Source of the DNA: DASYRX01 sp036003845
GTDB taxonomy: Bacteria > Gemmatimonadota > Gemmatimonadetes > Gemmatimonadales > Gemmatimonadaceae
DNA length: 9,231 nt
Direction: 5' to 3'
NCBI GenBank assembly: GCA_036003845.1
Contig: DASYRX010000372.1
Span: 1-9,231, forward strand
Both the position numbers and the translations under genes were made by a program. Below, one piece after another: positions 6,698-9,231 of this stretch (positions are counted from its first letter, which is position 1; every line of letters begins with the position of its first letter). The notes beneath the pieces are model-generated. The model was not told where the DNA came from. It saw only the letters and a list, made by a program, of their open reading frames with translations, and did no database searches.

Positions 6698-8020
6698 TCA
6701 GTTCAATTCCAGTCCGTACAATTTGGATGCATTGCCGCGCAGTACCATCGTCGCGATCTCCTCTGCACGCGGACGCGTGATCTCGCCGTCTCGCAGCATT
6801 GCTGTCAGCACCATCGCCAGTGACTGTCGCGCGGTGTGACTCCCGATCCACGCCGTGAGCTCCCAGCCGGCGTCGGGCCCACCGCCGAATGCATCGCTGC
6901 CAAAGAGCACTTTCTCAGGGAACTGCGTGACGAACGTTCGCAACGCAGGAGCCACCGTGGCCGGAGAATTCACAACCGTCATCAGCGAGATGTCGGCGTA
7001 GACGTTAGGCTTCCACAGCATGGCGTTTGTGTGCGCGGCGTACATGCCGCCGCCGTGCACGATGACAAAGTTGGTGCCGCGGAGCGTGGAATCGTTGAAC
7101 GTCGGCTCGAGGAGCAGCGGATCGCTTCCGGCCGCGCGATAGTAGCCGCCCGCTCCTTCCAGAGCATGAATGTGCACGGCCATACCGAGCCGGCCAGCCT
7201 CGCGCGCGATGTAGCGAAAGAGATAGTCCTGCAGCGTCTTGTACTCGCCGTGTGTTGGAGTACCGCCGGCGGCGTAGCGCGCGTAGATGCCGCGCGCCGC
7301 TGCAAGTGAGGCATCGCTAAAGTCCAGCGCGCGGAGATACGCCACCTCGAACTTCACAGCGACGCAGCCGCCCTGGCGCTGACGCTCGAGCGTGGCGGTC
7401 ACCACATTGCGCAGATAGGCATCGAGCGTTGCAGGTAGTTTCGTTAGGCGGAGGTCACCCATATAGCGCCGCAGCAGCCGCTCTTCGAGCGGGTACAGCG
7501 CGCGGTAGTCTGGGGACGTGCGCTCCGCGGCTGTCGAGAGTGGGAGCATCAACGGATCGACATAGGATGCCCATTGAAAGCGGGGCGGAGCGACTCCCGG
7601 ACCCATCGCGATGCGGTTCGCGATCATCACCTCGACGCCGATGCGATCCAGAACCCACTCGGGGAAACGAGTCCCTTGCTCGCGTGCGATGTTTTTCATC
7701 GTCGCGCGCAGCTCGTTCATGTGCGCGTCGCTCAGATCGTCGTACTTGTAGCCGTAGAGGGCGCGATAGGCAGCGAGCCAGATCGGCGTAGCGCCGCCGC
7801 GCAGTCGATCAGGTACGGAGAACGGAGAGAGGCCGTCGAGCGGGAGCGCGTCATATTCGGAATCGACCGGGACGACGCTGTTGACGTGCGCGTGGTTGTC
7901 GACAGCGCGAATTGCGGCTATGTAGGCGGCGAGCGCCGAATCGACCGTCGCCTGCGCGCCTGCTCCAACGGCCGTACAGCAGACGAAAAGAAGTGCGCGC
8001 GCTAGGGCACGAGCTCTCAT
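6698..8020 (-). CDS. Exported Amidohydro_2-type metal-dependent hydrolase
   Basis: 440 residues. Residues 1 to about 23 form a Sec signal peptide (arginine-rich start, hydrophobic core, cleavage near AGAQA). The mature part has the TIM-barrel metal-site pattern of the amidohydrolase superfamily: H43-x-H45 in VDNHAHV, K223 in VKFEVAYLR, H283/H285 in VHIHALEGAG, H322 in IVHGGGMY and D376 in LFGSDAFGG. This fits PF04909-like hydrolases or decarboxylases with a mononuclear metal; the substrate is unknown. The HALEGAG and GxxLPxxFPEKVLFGSDA-like order is conventional for the family. Start at ATG 8020 is well supported by GGAG 7 nt upstream. It follows the TonB plug gene by 48 bp on the same strand, so the two may be co-transcribed, hinting at hydrolysis of an imported or surface-delivered compound (inference). 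Confidence 0.88.
   Translation of the reverse strand: MRARALARALLFVCCTAVGAGAQATVDSALAAYIAAIRAVDNHAHVNSVVPVDSEYDALPLDGLSPFSVPDRLRGGATPIWLAAYRALYGYKYDDLSDAHMNELRATMKNIAREQGTRFPEWVLDRIGVEVMIANRIAMGPGVAPPRFQWASYVDPLMLPLSTAAERTSPDYRALYPLEERLLRRYMGDLRLTKLPATLDAYLRNVVTATLERQRQGGCVAVKFEVAYLRALDFSDASLAAARGIYARYAAGGTPTHGEYKTLQDYLFRYIAREAGRLGMAVHIHALEGAGGYYRAAGSDPLLLEPTFNDSTLRGTNFVIVHGGGMYAAHTNAMLWKPNVYADISLMTVVNSPATVAPALRTFVTQFPEKVLFGSDAFGGGPDAGWELTAWIGSHTARQSLAMVLTAMLRDGEITRPRAEEIATMVLRGNASKLYGLELN
7003..7010 (+). repeat. CGTTAGGC word, exact
   Basis: Antisense to the amidohydrolase; encodes Pro338-Asn339 (CCT-AAC). Confidence 0.85.
7442..7449 (+). repeat. CGTTAGGC word, exact
   Basis: Antisense to the amidohydrolase; encodes Leu192-Thr193 (CTA-ACG). 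Confidence 0.85.
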
Positions 8021-8034
8021 GTTACGTCTCCGTT

Positions 8035-8041
8035 GTTAGGC
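8035..8041 (+). repeat. GTTAGGC word (7 of 8)
   Basis: The only copy wholly outside coding sequence, in the 48-bp gap between plug and amidohydrolase genes, just upstream of the latter's GGAG; first base is T. Confidence 0.7.
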
Positions 8042-8046
8042 AATGC

Positions 8047-8064
8047 GCGTGGCGCGTGCCACGC
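8047..8064. other. Intercistronic stem-loop between plug and amidohydrolase genes
   Basis: GCGTGGC and GCCACGC form a perfect 7-bp GC-rich stem with a 4-nt loop, extendable to about 9 bp with a 2-nt bulge. On the minus strand it begins a few bases after the plug gene stop. No T-run follows, so it is not a standard Rho-independent terminator; it could be an mRNA processing or stabilising hairpin. Confidence 0.4.
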
Positions 8065-8068
8065 ATCG

Positions 8069-8479
8069 TCAGCCGCCGCTCTTCCCGCCGGGTCTCTTGG
8101 TCGTTATGACGATCACGCCGTTCGCGCCGCGCATGCCCCAGACCGATGTGTCGGCGGGGTCCTTTAGCACCTTGATCGACGCGATATCGTGCGGATTCAC
8201 GCCAGTCAACGCGCCGCCGGGACCAGGCTGAAACGGCGTGCCGTCGATGACATAGAGCGGCTCGTTGCTGCTGTAGAACGACGAAGGCCCTCTGACCAGC
8301 TCGACGGCGATGCCGCCGTTGGATGTGCGTGTGATTCTGAGTCCTGGAGAGGAAGCGGCCCTGAACACCTCCTCGACGGTGTCGAGGCTGCCTGGTTCTG
8401 GATCGCGGCGTTTGCTGCAGTCGGCGACTACTGCGGCCAGAGCCCAGGCAGAGAGCGCTGCACGAGAGAACGATTTCAT
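8069..8479 (-). CDS. Stand-alone TonB-dependent receptor plug domain protein
   Basis: 136 residues holding only a plug domain. Residues 1-20 look like an export signal ending VVADCSKRR; C21 could be a lipoprotein cysteine, although Asp before it is unusual. The C-terminal half is very like the SusC/RagA plug: EPLYVIDGTPFQPGPGG (73-89), NPHDIASIKVLKDPADTSVWGMRGANGVIVITTKRPG (95-131). The 22-strand barrel, normally 500 or more further residues, is absent, and the next downstream gene is an amidohydrolase with no barrel remnant, so this is a genuinely short protein rather than a local frameshift. Such short plug proteins are annotated in Gemmatimonadota and Bacteroidota, with unknown function. 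It may act as a periplasmic or membrane-tethered accessory to SusC-type transporters. No clear Shine-Dalgarno precedes the ATG at 8479. Confidence 0.88.
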   Translation of the reverse strand: MKSFSRAALSAWALAAVVADCSKRRDPEPGSLDTVEEVFRAASSPGLRITRTSNGGIAVELVRGPSSFYSSNEPLYVIDGTPFQPGPGGALTGVNPHDIASIKVLKDPADTSVWGMRGANGVIVITTKRPGGKSGG

Positions 8480-8576
8480 AGGCTTGGCGGCCGAACTAAG
8501 TGTAAAGGAGACCGCGTCGGGCGGGCTGTCCGGCGCTACCCATGGGATTTAGCTCAAGGGGCGAGGGATGCAAGCG

Positions 8577-9128
8577 TCAGATGCTCACCTCATTGCGCGC
8601 CTTCTTGCTCTCCAATAGTAGCCAAACAAACGGCGGCAGAACAACAAGCTTCAGCATTGGCGCCACTGCGTTCAAAGACGTGCCACGAAACGCCAACCAA
8701 TTCGCGTAGATCTCGACTCCAACCGCAACTCCGAGTACAACGGCTCCAAACGCCTTCGTCCGGCCGCGGCTATCTCTCAGCCAGACGGCGACGCACCAGA
8801 GGAGGAAAAGATCGACCAGCCAACCTTCGATGCGTTGGCCCAAAACCCGGAAGACAATGTCACTGAGTCGCTGATTATGTATCAGCTCGCTCAGACCCTG
8901 CATGACAAAAATGACGGCCAATGCAGCAGCCGAAATCGCTCCTAGCAGTGTGATCCACCGCGGCGTCCGGAAGTCCACCGTGGCGAGCGCCACGAGGAGA
9001 GCGCCTAACGCGAGCATTGCGTGAATCACCGCTTCGGGCCGCGCGCCGCCGAGCACCTGATAGAGGAAGGTCACGGGCAGAGCAAGCAAGAGAACGACTG
9101 ATGCAGCGAAGCCTCGAGGTGACCTCAC
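8577..9128 (-). CDS. Six-helix membrane protein of unknown function
   Basis: 183 residues with about six hydrophobic segments (8-26, 34-51, 58-78, 103-117, 127-147, 157-172) and a charged C-terminal tail (ESKKARNEVSI). I do not recognise a family; no catalytic motif stands out. Overall look is of a small DoxX- or DUF-like integral membrane protein, but no diagnostic motif was found. The start is GTG at 9128, inside a 4-bp GTGA overlap with the stop of the upstream gene, which argues for translational coupling. The 97 bp downstream before the plug gene (8480-8576) show no ORF, hairpin with T-run or clear promoter. Confidence 0.72.
   Translation of the reverse strand: MRSPRGFAASVVLLLALPVTFLYQVLGGARPEAVIHAMLALGALLVALATVDFRTPRWITLLGAISAAALAVIFVMQGLSELIHNQRLSDIVFRVLGQRIEGWLVDLFLLWCVAVWLRDSRGRTKAFGAVVLGVAVGVEIYANWLAFRGTSLNAVAPMLKLVVLPPFVWLLLESKKARNEVSI
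9003..9010 (-). repeat. CGTTAGGC word, exact
   Basis: Sense to the six-helix membrane protein; encodes Leu41-Gly42 (TTA-GGC). Confidence 0.85.
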
Positions 9129-9231
9129 GGGACGAACAGCGGCTCGAAGTACTTCGGTACGACGACCTTGGTCTTCGGTGACGCTGCCTTTACCTCGGCG
9201 ATGAACGTCTGCAGCCGCTTGATGGCCGGCT
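9125..9231 (-). CDS. C-terminal end of an unrecognised protein (5' end outside window)
   Basis: Only the last 34 residues are in the window, reading AIKRLQTFIAEVKAAS then PKTKVVVPKYFEPLFVP before a TGA at 9127-9125. The pattern of a helix followed by a hydrophobic strand and VPKYFEP resembles the end of some metallo-beta-lactamase-fold proteins, but this is too short to call. That it is coding is supported by the clean frame, the codon pattern and the 4-bp overlap with the following membrane protein start. Confidence 0.6.
   Translation of the reverse strand, partial: PAIKRLQTFIAEVKAASPKTKVVVPKYFEPLFVP

Noticed and set aside
8069..8479. The plug protein as a frameshifted fragment of a full TonB receptor.
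   Set aside because: No barrel-like sequence lies downstream in any frame, and the protein has an intact signal and a clean stop.
259..9010. TTAGGC resembles a nematode-type telomere repeat unit.
   Set aside because: Copies are single, dispersed and inside bacterial genes; there is no tandem array.

Overview
The window is GC-rich, densely coded bacterial chromosome with no rRNA, tRNA, CRISPR array or recognisable insertion sequence. The gene types (a PadR regulator followed by an 'orphan' duplicated MacB/FtsX-like permease, a short stand-alone TonB plug protein, a Tat-exported DsrE-like protein, secreted amidohydrolase) suggest Gemmatimonadota or possibly Acidobacteriota. This is inferred from gene content only; no marker gene is present.

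Layout. Positions 1-2941 (+): the end of a PadR-family repressor and, 10 bp later, an 888-residue ADOP-type permease. Positions 2966-5286 (-): a likely three-gene operon read leftwards, with a Tat-signal DsrE-like protein, a four-helix small membrane protein, and a membrane-anchored seven-repeat FG-GAP/VCBS propeller. A roughly 140-bp divergent promoter region (5287-5426) separates it from a rightward pair, a GyrI-like effector-binding protein and a carbon-nitrogen hydrolase that overlap by 4 bp (5427-6679). Positions 6698-9231 (-): four leftward genes, namely the tail of an unrecognised protein, a six-helix membrane protein overlapping it by 4 bp, a stand-alone TonB plug domain protein and an exported Amidohydro_2-type metallohydrolase. 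The three blocks meet at two tight convergent junctions of 24 and 18 bp.

The most striking signal is not a gene. The octamer CGTTAGGC occurs exactly 11 times, and its core GTTAGG 19 times, counting both strands, about one site per 490 bp. Every core copy keeps the flanking C on at least one side. At the base composition of the window I would expect well under one exact octamer by chance. The sites lie in all reading frames, encode Val-Arg, Leu-Gly, Pro-Asn or Leu-Thr, and supply the stop codon of three genes. They are evenly split relative to transcription (9 sense, 9 antisense) but lean to the + strand (14 of 19). This looks like a genome-wide polar DNA word (uptake sequence, Chi/KOPS-like or methylation target) and is the best candidate here for something undescribed.

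Functionally, the genes suggest envelope and periplasm biology (export signals, membrane proteins, a propeller, a plug domain), with one cytoplasmic pair for small-molecule binding and amide or nitrile hydrolysis. No single pathway ties all blocks together.
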